Below, piece by piece: positions 1-8,412 of a stretch of 64,000 nt of DNA. The translations under genes and the position numbers were made by a program. The DNA is from Flavobacterium pisciphilum (GTDB taxonomy: Bacteria; Bacteroidota; Bacteroidia; Flavobacteriales; Flavobacteriaceae): assembly GCF_020905345.1 (NCBI RefSeq), contig NZ_JAJJMO010000001.1, positions 1,736,001 through 1,800,000 of the forward strand. The letters are read 5' to 3'. The notes beneath the pieces are model-generated. The model worked only from the letters and a program-made list of their open reading frames with translations, did not search any database and was not told the DNA's origin. Each line of letters starts with the position of its first letter. Within the stretch, counting starts at the first letter, position 1.

Positions 1-75
1 TTCTTTTTCAGTTTTCATATAAGGTAACTATATTTTTTTCTTGACGCTGTTTTTCATGTAACGTGTTTTTAAATT

Positions 76-534
76 TTAAAGTAGCTTTTTGAGAATAACA
101 ATTTGACCCAGATGATAAATATCGTGTTGGATAATTCCATGAATATGCTCATAATAGGTATGACCATTATTGACGTATATTTTATCTAGATTGGAATCAT
201 CAAAATTCTCAAAAAATGAATTCCATAATTCTTGTGATTTGGCTAGATTTTGAAGAGATTGTTCCCAAGCTGCTTCAGATGAATCTAAAACTGGAACAAA
301 ATAATTATGGTCAGGAGTCGTGATAGTTTCTCCCTGAACACGTCTTAAAATATTTCTTCTCCACTGTATAAGATGATTGGTAATTTCCCAAATCGTATTT
401 AAATGAGGATTTATCTTCCTATAAGCCTGATTTGCACTTACATCTTTTAAAGTATTTGCCAAAGTGACTTCTAGCCACGGATTACCATTATAAATGGATT
501 GGTATAGATTCGAAATTCTTCTATTTTCTGACAT
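76..534 (-). CDS. DinB-fold putative metal-dependent enzyme
   Basis: A 152-residue protein of the DinB/YfiT-like four-helix superfamily. The three histidines that usually bind the metal in this fold are visible: H54 in the first helix pair, and H137 and H141 near the C-terminus (HDIYHLGQI). The length is normal for the family. Members include thiol-dependent transferases and many damage-induced proteins of unknown substrate, so the exact reaction cannot be given. It starts at an ATG and is transcribed divergently from the TonB receptor gene that follows. No operon partner is visible inside the window on its downstream side. Confidence 0.8.
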   Translation of the reverse strand: MSENRRISNLYQSIYNGNPWLEVTLANTLKDVSANQAYRKINPHLNTIWEITNHLIQWRRNILRRVQGETITTPDHNYFVPVLDSSEAAWEQSLQNLAKSQELWNSFFENFDDSNLDKIYVNNGHTYYEHIHGIIQHDIYHLGQIVILKKLL

Positions 535-645
535 AATAAATCATTTTTAAAACCCAGAAGCTAAGATACAAATAAGTATTTTACAACTCATCCTTGAATT
601 TCTACAATTGGGTTATTTAATATTTTTTAACTAAAACTGTTAAAA

Positions 646-653
646 TATATTTG
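646..653 (+). promoter_or_regulatory. Candidate -7 promoter element for the TonB receptor
   Basis: TATATTTG matches the Bacteroidota -7 consensus TAnnTTTG and lies 20 bp upstream of the ATG at 674. No TTG -33 element is seen at the usual 17-23 bp distance, so this is a partial match only. Confidence 0.4.
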
Positions 654-673
654 TTCTATCAAAATCAAAAAAC

Positions 674-2881
674 ATGAAAACCAAGTTCCAAAAATTAAAT
701 AAAAACGAACTAACATCAAAAACCCAATCGTTTTTTACAATCGCATTTTTGCTAATCAGTTCAGTCATTTTTGCTCAAAATACACTTTCTGGAAAAGTAG
801 TAGATACAAAGGGAAAACCAATTGCAGGTGCCAACATCTATATAGACGGTACTTATGATGGAGCTACAAGTGCAGAAAATGGCGAATTCTCTTTTACAAC
901 CGAAACTAAGGGAAATCAGATATTAATAGTAAGTTTTTTAATTTATGAAACTTCAACCACATCAATAGATGTTGCCAATTATAAAAACCAGATTATCAAA
1001 CTCAAAGAAAATATAAATTCATTAGATGCCGTTGTTATCACTGCTGGAACTATGGAATCTGGAGATAAAGCTAGAGTTTCTGTTTTAAAACCTTTAGATA
1101 TTGTTACTACTGCTGGAACTGCCGGAAACATTATTGCTGCATTACAAACTTTGCCTGGAACTCAAAACGTAGGTGAAGACGGACGTTTATTTGTGCGTGG
1201 TGGTGAAGCAAGCGAAACACAAACATTTGTTGATGGTATTAGAGTTTCTCAACCTTATGGAGCATCAGTACAAAATTTACCAACACGTGGGCGTTTCTCT
1301 CCTTTCTTATTTAGCGGTATTGCTTTTTCAACAGGAGGTTATTCAGCTGAATATGGAGAAGCTTTATCAAGTGTATTATTATTAAACACCCAAGATGAAC
1401 CTGACCAAAACAAAACAGATATTGCTATGATGACTGTAGGATTGGGAATTGGAAATACTCAAAAATGGAAGAAAAGCTCTTTGAGTGTAAATGTAAGCTA
1501 CATTAATCTAGCACCTTATCAGGCTGTTATAAAACAAGATGTTGATTGGAATCGTCCATATCAATCGCTATCTGGAGAAAGTGTCTATCGCTATCATTTT
1601 AATAATGGGATTCTAAAATTATATGCCGCTTTTGACACTTCAAAAATTGATCTTAATCAAAAAAATATAAATTTTGAGAACCCAATTCGAGTGAATTTAG
1701 TTAATAATAATTTTTACTTAAATACAGTTTACAATGGTACTTTTGGTAGCAACTGGCAAATTACTTCGGGATTGAGTTATGGGTATAGCAACAATAAAAA
1801 AGACATTGATGTAGCTCATATAAATGATGATGAAAATGCTGCTCATCTTAAACTTAAACTAAGAAAGAGTCTTTCGAACAGAGTAAAATTATCATTTGGA
1901 ACTGATTATTTTATTACAAAGTATAATGAAGATTTTCAAGATAATTTAACCCCAACAGTTACTAATGGTTACGATTCAAGTATTGCCGCTGTTTATGCTG
2001 AAACTGAAATTTCTTTTTCTAGTAAACTAGCTGCAAAAGTAGGACTTAGAGGTTCGTATAACGATTTATTAGATGAAACAGCATTAGCACCAAGAGCTTC
2101 GTTAGCATACAAAGTGGCAAAAAACAGTCAGTTTTCACTTGCTTATGGAGACTTTGCACAAACTCCCGTTGTTGATTACATCAAATATTCTAAATACCAC
2201 CAGTTTGAAAGTGAAAAAGCATCACATTACATCTTAAACTTTCAGTACAATAAAACTGGACGTACTTTTAGAGCCGAAGCCTATTACAAAGATTATAGTA
2301 ATCTAGTAAAATATGACACTCAAAACATTCAATACAATTCGGTTTTCAATAACAATGGTTCTGGTTATGCCAAAGGATTAGATATCTTTTGGAGAGATAG
2401 CAAATTATATAAAAATTTAGAATATTGGATTTCATACTCTTATATTGACACTAAAAGAGATTATAAAAATTTCCCAACAAGTGCAACTCCCGATTTTGTT
2501 GCTGACCAAACCTTATCTGTTGTGACCAAATATTTTGTTACTGATTGGAAATCTCAAATTAGTTTAACAAACAGTTTTAGCACAGGAAGACCATACAACA
2601 ATCCAAATGAGACAAAATTCATGAACGGAAAAACAAAATCATACAATAGTTTAAGCCTTAGTTGGGCCTATCTATTAACTACTCAAAAGATTTTATACTT
2701 CTCTGTTTCAAATATTTTAGGAACTCAAAATGTATTCGGATACGATTATGCCAGAACTCCCGACGCAACTGGAGTGTACAACAGACAAGCTGTAACACCT
2801 ACTGCCGATCGCTTTTTCTTTGTTGGTTTCTTCTGGACTATTAGCCAAAATAAAAATGAAAATCAATTAAAGAATTTGTAG
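674..2881 (+). CDS. TonB-dependent receptor with CarboxypepD_reg-like N-terminus
   Basis: A 735-residue outer-membrane receptor. Residues 1-35 form a signal peptide. Residues of about 36-105 form a carboxypeptidase-regulatory-like beta-sandwich (SGKVVDTKGKPIAGANI), which is typical of Bacteroidota TonB receptors. A plug domain follows at about 125-240, with a VRGGEASETQTFVDGIRV segment. The rest is a beta-barrel ending in an aromatic-rich strand (FFFVGFFWTI). It is shorter than SusC proteins and has no SusD partner, so a small-molecule, metal or siderophore receptor is more likely than a glycan one; the substrate is unknown. It is a single-gene unit followed by a long repeat region. Confidence 0.87.
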   Translation: MKTKFQKLNKNELTSKTQSFFTIAFLLISSVIFAQNTLSGKVVDTKGKPIAGANIYIDGTYDGATSAENGEFSFTTETKGNQILIVSFLIYETSTTSIDVANYKNQIIKLKENINSLDAVVITAGTMESGDKARVSVLKPLDIVTTAGTAGNIIAALQTLPGTQNVGEDGRLFVRGGEASETQTFVDGIRVSQPYGASVQNLPTRGRFSPFLFSGIAFSTGGYSAEYGEALSSVLLLNTQDEPDQNKTDIAMMTVGLGIGNTQKWKKSSLSVNVSYINLAPYQAVIKQDVDWNRPYQSLSGESVYRYHFNNGILKLYAAFDTSKIDLNQKNINFENPIRVNLVNNNFYLNTVYNGTFGSNWQITSGLSYGYSNNKKDIDVAHINDDENAAHLKLKLRKSLSNRVKLSFGTDYFITKYNEDFQDNLTPTVTNGYDSSIAAVYAETEISFSSKLAAKVGLRGSYNDLLDETALAPRASLAYKVAKNSQFSLAYGDFAQTPVVDYIKYSKYHQFESEKASHYILNFQYNKTGRTFRAEAYYKDYSNLVKYDTQNIQYNSVFNNNGSGYAKGLDIFWRDSKLYKNLEYWISYSYIDTKRDYKNFPTSATPDFVADQTLSVVTKYFVTDWKSQISLTNSFSTGRPYNNPNETKFMNGKTKSYNSLSLSWAYLLTTQKILYFSVSNILGTQNVFGYDYARTPDATGVYNRQAVTPTADRFFFVGFFWTISQNKNENQLKNL

Positions 2882-2883
2882 GG

Positions 2884-3575
2884 GAAGATGCTGAGAGTCT
2901 GAGGTACTGAGCGCCTAAGGTTCAAAGTAGCAAAGGGGCAAAGGTTTTTACTTAGATTATTTGAAAAAAGGTGCTGAGGTACTAAGCGCCTAAGGTTCTG
3001 AGTTGCCTAGATTACTTGAAAAAGGTGCTGAGGTACTAAGTGTCTAAGGTTCAAAGTTGCAAAGAGACAAAGGGGCAAAGGTTTTTACTTAGATTACTGA
3101 AAAAAGGTGCTAAGGTACTGAGGGTCTGAGGTACTGAGTTGCCTAGATTACTTGAAAAAGGCACTGAGTATATGAGGGGCAAAGAGACAAAGGGGCAAAG
3201 GTTTTTACTTAGATTATTTGAAAAAAGATGCTGAGGTACTGAGCGCCTAAGGTTCTAAGGTCTTGCCTAGATTACTTGAAAAAGGCACTGAGTATATGAG
3301 GCGCAAAGTGGCAAAGAGACAAAGTGGCAAAGGTTTTTACTTAGATTACTGAAAAAAGATGCTGAGGTACTTAGCAACTAATCCTAAAAAAACCTTTGCG
3401 CCTTTGGACCTTTCCAAAAAAACCTTAGCAACTCAGAACCTTAGACACTTAGTAACTTATCTCAAAAACCTTTGCGCCTTTGGACCTCTGAGCCTTTGAA
3501 CCTTTCCCAAAAAACCTTAGCAACTCAGAACCTCAAACACTTAGAACCTCAAAAAAGAAAACAATTCATCCCTAA
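2884..3575. repeat. Word-repeat block with seven alternating TAGATTA cores
   Basis: About 0.7 kb of non-coding sequence is built from short recurring words: CTGAGGTACTGAG, CTAAGGTTC, GCAAAGAGACAAAGGGGC. A core TAGATTA followed by (CT/TT/C)TGAAAAA occurs seven times, starting at about 2951, 3006, 3088, 3142, 3208, 3266 and 3340. Two core types alternate, CTTAGATTA and CCTAGATTA. From about 3375 the words appear in inverse orientation (AACCTTAGCAACTCAG, AACCTTTGCGCCTTTG), so the block is broadly an inverted arrangement. It contains no coding sequence and none of the identical repeats with fixed-length spacers of a CRISPR. The same words recur in other gaps of this window. Confidence 0.85.
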
Positions 3576-3623
3576 AAATCAACAACTCAGTAACATTAAA
3601 TTTAAAGAGATTAAAATCTATAA

Positions 3624-3631
3624 TACTTTTG
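3624..3631 (+). promoter_or_regulatory. Candidate -7 promoter element
   Basis: TACTTTTG matches TAnnTTTG and lies 60 bp upstream of the ATG at 3692, just after the repeat block. No TTG is seen at the -33 distance. Confidence 0.35.
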
Positions 3632-3691
3632 AAGTATAAATTAACAAACGTTTCAATCATCAAAAAATAACTAACCTTTAAACAAGAAATC

Positions 3692-4312
3692 ATGACAAAA
3701 TTAATTACAGCAATCACATTATTTATCTGCAGTCTTTTATCTGCACAAACACAATTCGAACAAGGAATGGGAAAAGCTTTTGGACTTTGGAAAGAAGGAA
3801 AAAATACGGAAGCATCTGATTTATTTGAAAGAATAGCTGCAGCAGAAAAAACAAGCTGGTTACCTAATTATTACGTTGCATTAGTAAACACTACATCAGC
3901 TTTTAAAACTCAAGATAAAACACAAATAGACTTGTTACTTAATAAAGCGCAAAATGCATTAAACGTTGAAATGGCAAAAGACGAAAATAATGCCGAACTT
4001 TATGTAATGCAAGCTTTAATCTATACGGCTTGGGTTGTAGCTGATCCTATGACTAACGGAATGAAATACTCATCGAAGACTATGGAAATGTACAATAAAG
4101 CCGAAGCATTGGCACCAGAGAATCCTAGAGTTGTTTTTGGCAAAGCTGATTTTCAGTTAGGTGGTGCTAAATGGACAGGAATTGACACCAAACCTTTGTG
4201 TGCTCAAGTTAACAAAGCTATTGGTCTTTTTGCTACTTTTAAACCTGAAACTCCTTTTTCTCCAAAATGGGGTCTAGAAAGAGCACTTGAAGTTCAAAAG
4301 ACTTGCAAATAA
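3692..4312 (+). CDS. Secreted TPR-like protein of unknown function
   Basis: A 206-residue protein with a clear signal peptide (residues 1-18, ending SLLSAQ) and an all-helical mature part. The mature part resembles tetratricopeptide repeats: WKEGKNTEASDLFERIAAAEKTSWLPNYYVAL and YNKAEALAPENPRVVFGKADF have the spacing of TPR helices. It is probably periplasmic. It lies 37 bp upstream of the LytS-type kinase gene in the same direction and may be co-transcribed with it, so it could be linked to that signalling unit. No enzyme motif is visible. Confidence 0.7.
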   Translation: MTKLITAITLFICSLLSAQTQFEQGMGKAFGLWKEGKNTEASDLFERIAAAEKTSWLPNYYVALVNTTSAFKTQDKTQIDLLLNKAQNALNVEMAKDENNAELYVMQALIYTAWVVADPMTNGMKYSSKTMEMYNKAEALAPENPRVVFGKADFQLGGAKWTGIDTKPLCAQVNKAIGLFATFKPETPFSPKWGLERALEVQKTCK

Positions 4313-4349
4313 ATAATAGTTAAAACAAATAATCTCTAAAAGACAAATA

Positions 4350-5684
4350 ATGCATCTAAAACCACATATAATTAAAGCTTTATTTATTGGGGTAATAATT
4401 TTTATAGTATCCTTCTTAATCAAATTCATTTCATTTGGAACTGAAGTATTTACTCCATATTTATTTACAGCTTTTTTTTACTGCATGTTATATAGTACTT
4501 TACTGTATATCGTTAATGCTTCGTTATTTGCCTTTTTAGATAAAGTATTCAAAGCCAATCCTTATTCATTAAAACGCATAATTATTGGCTTTATCAGTTC
4601 TTTTTTCTGTTCGTTATTTGCCATATTTGTACTCCGTATTTTCTTGAAAGTTATCATAGATAAACATTCAATAACTGAATTTTTAGCTAATGAAGATGCT
4701 GAAAATTATATAGAGTCATCTATTATTACTTTTATCGTATTAGCGGTTTTTCATGCCTTACATTTTTATAAAGTATATAATGAGAACCGAGTTAAGGAAC
4801 AAAAAATAATTGCTGGAACTGCTTCCGCAAAATTTGAAACTTTAAAAAACCAGATTGATCCACATTTTCTCTTTAATAGTTTAAATGTATTAAGTTCACT
4901 GATAGAAGAAAATCCAGATAATGCCCAACGTTTTACAACTTCATTATCTAAAATTTATCGCTACGTTTTAGAACAAAAAGACAAAGAACTCGTATTTGTA
5001 GAAGATGAACTAGCCTTTGCAAAAACGTATATGAATTTATTAAAAATGCGTTTCGAAAATAGTTTATTCTACGAATTGCCAACTGAAGGTATTAATCCAG
5101 ATGCAAAAGTAGTTCCCCTATCATTACAACTTTTACTTGAAAATACAGTAAAGCATAATGTGGTAAGTGAGCAAAGACCGCTTCATATCCGAATATTTAT
5201 TAAAGGAGATTATCTAGCAGTTCAAAACGATTTTCAAAAGAAAGAAGTCTTGCAAGACCGCCAAGGTGTAGGCTTGCAAAATATAGTAAACCGTTATGGT
5301 ATTATTACCAACAGAAAAGTGTTGATTGAGCAAAATGCAGCAACATTTACTGTTAAAATACCTATTCTAACAAAACAAATTGCTGTCATGGAAACAACAA
5401 CCGATTATAACGAAAACAATGCTTATTATAGAGCAAAAAAAAGAGTTGAAGAACTTAAAGGCTTTTATGGAAATTTAATTTCTTATTGTTGTGTAGTACC
5501 ATTTCTAGTCTTTATCAACTTAAAATTCTCACCTGGATTCCAATGGTTTTGGTTCTCGGCTCTAGGATGGGGATTCGGATTAGCAATGCATGCTTTTAAA
5601 GTATTTGGGTATAGCACAAATTGGGAGGAAAGAAAAATTCAGGAAATCCTAAGAAAAGAAGAAAACAAACAAAACTGGAAATAA
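4350..5684 (+). CDS. LytS-family sensor histidine kinase with C-terminal 2TM domain
   Basis: A 444-residue membrane histidine kinase. Four hydrophobic segments lie in residues 8-140. The His_kinase (PF06580-type) motif KNQIDPHFLFNSLNVLSSL follows, with the likely phosphorylated H172. The ATPase region has an N-box-like LLLENTVKHN (about 261-270) and a G-box GVGLQNIVNRY (about 306-316). Residues of about 360-432 are a separate 2TM domain (RAKKRVEELKGFYGNLISY, ending NWEERKIQEIL) of the kind that stands alone in many Bacteroidota. The kinase is fused to a domain type that is repeated in the next two genes. Its likely partner is the LytTR regulator at 6795. Confidence 0.88.
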   Translation: MHLKPHIIKALFIGVIIFIVSFLIKFISFGTEVFTPYLFTAFFYCMLYSTLLYIVNASLFAFLDKVFKANPYSLKRIIIGFISSFFCSLFAIFVLRIFLKVIIDKHSITEFLANEDAENYIESSIITFIVLAVFHALHFYKVYNENRVKEQKIIAGTASAKFETLKNQIDPHFLFNSLNVLSSLIEENPDNAQRFTTSLSKIYRYVLEQKDKELVFVEDELAFAKTYMNLLKMRFENSLFYELPTEGINPDAKVVPLSLQLLLENTVKHNVVSEQRPLHIRIFIKGDYLAVQNDFQKKEVLQDRQGVGLQNIVNRYGIITNRKVLIEQNAATFTVKIPILTKQIAVMETTTDYNENNAYYRAKKRVEELKGFYGNLISYCCVVPFLVFINLKFSPGFQWFWFSALGWGFGLAMHAFKVFGYSTNWEERKIQEILRKEENKQNWK

Positions 5685-5686
5685 TC

Positions 5687-6319
5687 ATGGAGACAAATCG
5701 AAATGAACTTGACAGAAATGAATTACGGGAACTGGCACGTAAAAAAGTAATCAAAATAAAAGGATTTTATATTCATTTATTCTTTTACACTCTTGCTATT
5801 ACAATTTACATATTAAAAGTATATGCGGGAATACGATTTGATTTTCTTCCCTTCAAATTCATCAATGGCTTTGTAATGACGATATGGACAATTGTTTTTT
5901 TGTCAATGGCAGTTGACCTATTTATTTCTTATCGAATGTTTGGAATAAAATGGGAAGAGCAGAAACTGAACAGTATTCTAGAAAAAAAACAACATTTAAA
6001 AAAAATGGAAATAACAGAAACATATAATAAATATGATGACCGTTATCTTGAAGCAAAAAAGAAAGTAGAAAATATTAAAGGTTTTTACGGCAACCTCATC
6101 TCGTTTATAGTCGTTAACCTCTTTTTGCTCGTTATAAACTTAGTTTATTCTCCAGAGCATTTGTGGTTTTTCTGGCCTTTAATGTGGTGGGGATTAGGAG
6201 TAGTCATTCATGGTTTAAAAGTATTCAATGCTTTTCCAGTTTTTGCAAAAGATTGGCAGGAAAAAAAGATAAAGGAATTAATGGATAAGGAAAAATCCAG
6301 AAATGAAAAATGGCAATAA
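5687..6319 (+). CDS. Protein with two tandem 2TM domains
   Basis: A 210-residue membrane protein. The ATG at 5687, two bases after the kinase stop codon, is chosen as start. An in-frame ATG at 5621 lies inside the kinase gene and would add a lysine-rich tail that does not resemble the family. Two 2TM units are visible. The first begins ARKKVIKIKGFYIHLFFY and ends KWEEQKLNSIL. The second begins EAKKKVENIKGFYGNLISF and ends DWQEKKIKELM. Each has two hydrophobic helices and a basic/acidic amphipathic end. It is tightly coupled to the kinase gene, so it probably acts with it in the inner membrane. The molecular role of 2TM domains is not known to me. Confidence 0.8.
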   Translation: METNRNELDRNELRELARKKVIKIKGFYIHLFFYTLAITIYILKVYAGIRFDFLPFKFINGFVMTIWTIVFLSMAVDLFISYRMFGIKWEEQKLNSILEKKQHLKKMEITETYNKYDDRYLEAKKKVENIKGFYGNLISFIVVNLFLLVINLVYSPEHLWFFWPLMWWGLGVVIHGLKVFNAFPVFAKDWQEKKIKELMDKEKSRNEKWQ

Positions 6320-6337
6320 TTTTTAAATTAAATCAAA

Positions 6338-6697
6338 ATGGGACGATTAAGAAGACATATGTTCGAAGATTATACTGGTTATAATGAAACCCCAACAAAC
6401 GATGAACGTTATAACCTAGCCTATAGAAGAGTAAAAAGAATAAAAGGGTTCTACTCTCACTTAATGATATATATCTTGGTAAATATATTCATTCTTATTC
6501 CTAGTACAAACCAAGGCATTTTCGGGAATGAGGAATTCTGGAGATGGGATAATTTCTCTACAACATTGTTTTGGGGAATTGGTCTGGCAATACATGCAAT
6601 ATCAGTATTTGGAAGAGATCTGTTTTTTAGTGTGAACTGGGAAGAAAGAAAAATAAAAGAATACATGGAAAAAGAAGCCAATCAAAAATGGGAATAA
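6338..6697 (+). CDS. Single 2TM-domain protein
   Basis: A 119-residue membrane protein containing one 2TM domain: YRRVKRIKGFYSHLMIYILVN, a second hydrophobic helix near FWGIGLAIHAISVF, and the closing NWEERKIKEYM motif. It lies 18 bp after the tandem-2TM gene in the same operon. It shares the K-GFY and NWEERKI signatures with the C-terminus of the kinase at 4350, which suggests tandem duplication of one module. Confidence 0.8.
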   Translation: MGRLRRHMFEDYTGYNETPTNDERYNLAYRRVKRIKGFYSHLMIYILVNIFILIPSTNQGIFGNEEFWRWDNFSTTLFWGIGLAIHAISVFGRDLFFSVNWEERKIKEYMEKEANQKWE

Positions 6698-6794
6698 ATT
6701 ATATTATTCTCTACTAAATAAAAAGATTGAAAATCATTTCCAATTAATTTTTAACTACTACTTTTAACCAACCAAAACCTTTGCTAAACCAAAA

Positions 6795-7562
6795 ATGAGA
6801 ACAATAATTATAGAAGACGAAAAACCAGCCGCACGGTTATTGCAACGTAAACTTGATAAAATAAACGTTCCTGTAACTATAATGCTTCACTCAGTTGTAG
6901 AGGCAATTGATTGGTTTTCTAAAAATGAACATCCTGATTTAATATTTCTTGATATTCAATTATCTGACGGATTATCGTTTGAAATTTTTGAAAAAATAGA
7001 TATCAAAAGTGCTGTAATTTTTACAACTGCCTATGATGAATATGCCTTAAAAGCTTTTAAACTCAATAGCATCGATTATCTATTAAAACCAATAGACGAA
7101 GATGATCTGGATGTAGCGGTAACTAAATTCAAATCTCGTTTGCCAAAAACAGAGAACCCGACACAAAATATTGAAATTGATTTTGAACAGATTAAAAAAA
7201 TGCTTTCAAATCCGTTTGAGAAAATTTATAAAAAAAGATTCACTGTTAAAGTCGGGCAACATTTAAAAGTTATTGTAACCGATGAGATAGAATGTTTTTT
7301 TAGCGAAAACAAAGGAACTTATTTACACACTACTGATAATCGAAATTACTTAATTGATACAACTCTAGAAATTTTAGAACAAGAGCTTGACCCAAAAGAT
7401 TTTTATCGTGTGAGCCGAAAATTTATTGTTCCTCTTCCTGCTATCAAAGAAATTGTATTGTACAGTAATTCTCGTTTAAAAATAATCTTGCCTACGTATA
7501 AAGAAGAGGAAGTAATTGTAAGTCGTGAGAAAGTTTCTGATTTTAAAAACTGGATAGGATAA
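6795..7562 (+). CDS. LytTR-family response regulator
   Basis: A 255-residue regulator. The receiver domain (about 1-120) has the acidic pocket E7/D8/E9, the phospho-acceptor D53 (LIFLDIQLSDG), the TTAYDEYA segment and K98 (LLKPIDEDD). Residues of about 148-250 form a LytTR DNA-binding domain (FTVKVGQHLKVIVTDEI, YRVSRKFIVPLPAI). It is the output partner of the LytS-type kinase at 4350 and lies 97 bp after the last 2TM gene. Targets cannot be read from the window. The stop codon is two bases from that of the convergent gene. Confidence 0.9.
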   Translation: MRTIIIEDEKPAARLLQRKLDKINVPVTIMLHSVVEAIDWFSKNEHPDLIFLDIQLSDGLSFEIFEKIDIKSAVIFTTAYDEYALKAFKLNSIDYLLKPIDEDDLDVAVTKFKSRLPKTENPTQNIEIDFEQIKKMLSNPFEKIYKKRFTVKVGQHLKVIVTDEIECFFSENKGTYLHTTDNRNYLIDTTLEILEQELDPKDFYRVSRKFIVPLPAIKEIVLYSNSRLKIILPTYKEEEVIVSREKVSDFKNWIG

Positions 7563-7564
7563 TA

Positions 7565-8344
7565 TTATTTTTGAATGGGATAAAAATATTTTCTAATTCC
7601 TATCATCACAAAGATTAAGACAGAGTAACCAATAAAAAAAGGAGCGATATACTCAATGCCGTCCATTGCCAACATTAATGCAATTAGCAATAACTGAAAA
7701 CCTAAACCATACAAAGAAACAAAGGTCATAAACCAATTCGGAAACGTTTTCACCTTATAAGCATCGCTATCGAGTGTGTGAATTATTTTATCAAAAAGTC
7801 CATAAACTACTATATAAACCTGATGCAGAAGAATGACTGTTTTTTGTTTTTCGCCCGGTAAAGCTTTTGGAATTTTATCTTCAAAGATCTTACTTGTTCT
7901 ATCTCCTCCCACCGATTTATTTCGTAAAATCACATAGTAGTAATTATACAAAGTGCCTTGTAGCTGAATACAAAAAAAGGCAAGTACAGTAATTGGAAAA
8001 GTTGTTTTAGAAACATAACATATACTTATTAAAAACAAAAAATTCAAGACAATATCAAATATACTATCTAGATATCTTCCTGTATATGAAGGGGTCTTTT
8101 TTATACGCGCCAATTCTCCATCGGCTGCATCGATAACTGACTTTAGTATTATAAATAAACCAGCTAAATAAAAATAGTTTTCTAGAATACAATAAATCGC
8201 AACTAACCCCGAAATTCCAAAAAGCAAGGTTACATCAATAGGTGTAAATCGTGTATTTTGTAACTTTTTCGCAAAAAACCTTCCAAAAGGTCTTCCATAA
8301 TCTGATAAATCATAAAATTTATCCTGTGCTGCAAGTTTAGACAT
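7565..8344 (-). CDS. CDP-alcohol phosphatidyltransferase family protein
   Basis: A 259-residue integral membrane enzyme. The complete catalytic signature D-x2-DG-x2-AR-x8-G-x3-D-x3-D is present at residues 72-97: D72, D75, G76, A79, R80, G89, D93, D97. About six hydrophobic segments follow the usual family topology. It transfers a phosphatidyl or related group from a CDP-linked donor to an alcohol in phospholipid synthesis; the acceptor cannot be decided. It lies 68 bp downstream of the heme A synthase gene on the same strand. Confidence 0.87.
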   Translation of the reverse strand: MSKLAAQDKFYDLSDYGRPFGRFFAKKLQNTRFTPIDVTLLFGISGLVAIYCILENYFYLAGLFIILKSVIDAADGELARIKKTPSYTGRYLDSIFDIVLNFLFLISICYVSKTTFPITVLAFFCIQLQGTLYNYYYVILRNKSVGGDRTSKIFEDKIPKALPGEKQKTVILLHQVYIVVYGLFDKIIHTLDSDAYKVKTFPNWFMTFVSLYGLGFQLLLIALMLAMDGIEYIAPFFIGYSVLIFVMIGIRKYFYPIQK

Positions 8345-8412
8345 CTATGTTTTTATAAACAAAAGAGTTTCGACAATATAGTCAGTCTAATTTACGAATA
8401 AAAATTAGTTAT

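Noticed and set aside
674..2881. SusC-type glycan receptor
   Set aside because: The protein is shorter than SusC proteins, and no SusD or glycan-degrading enzyme lies nearby.
2884..3575. CRISPR array
   Set aside because: The repeated units are degenerate, adjacent words without constant-length unique spacers. Spacings vary from about 54 to 82 bp, and no cas gene is in the window.
5621..5686. Upstream start for the tandem-2TM protein inside the kinase gene
   Set aside because: It would add 22 mostly basic residues translated from the end of the kinase gene. The ATG at 5687, directly after the stop, fits the usual spacing in this operon.
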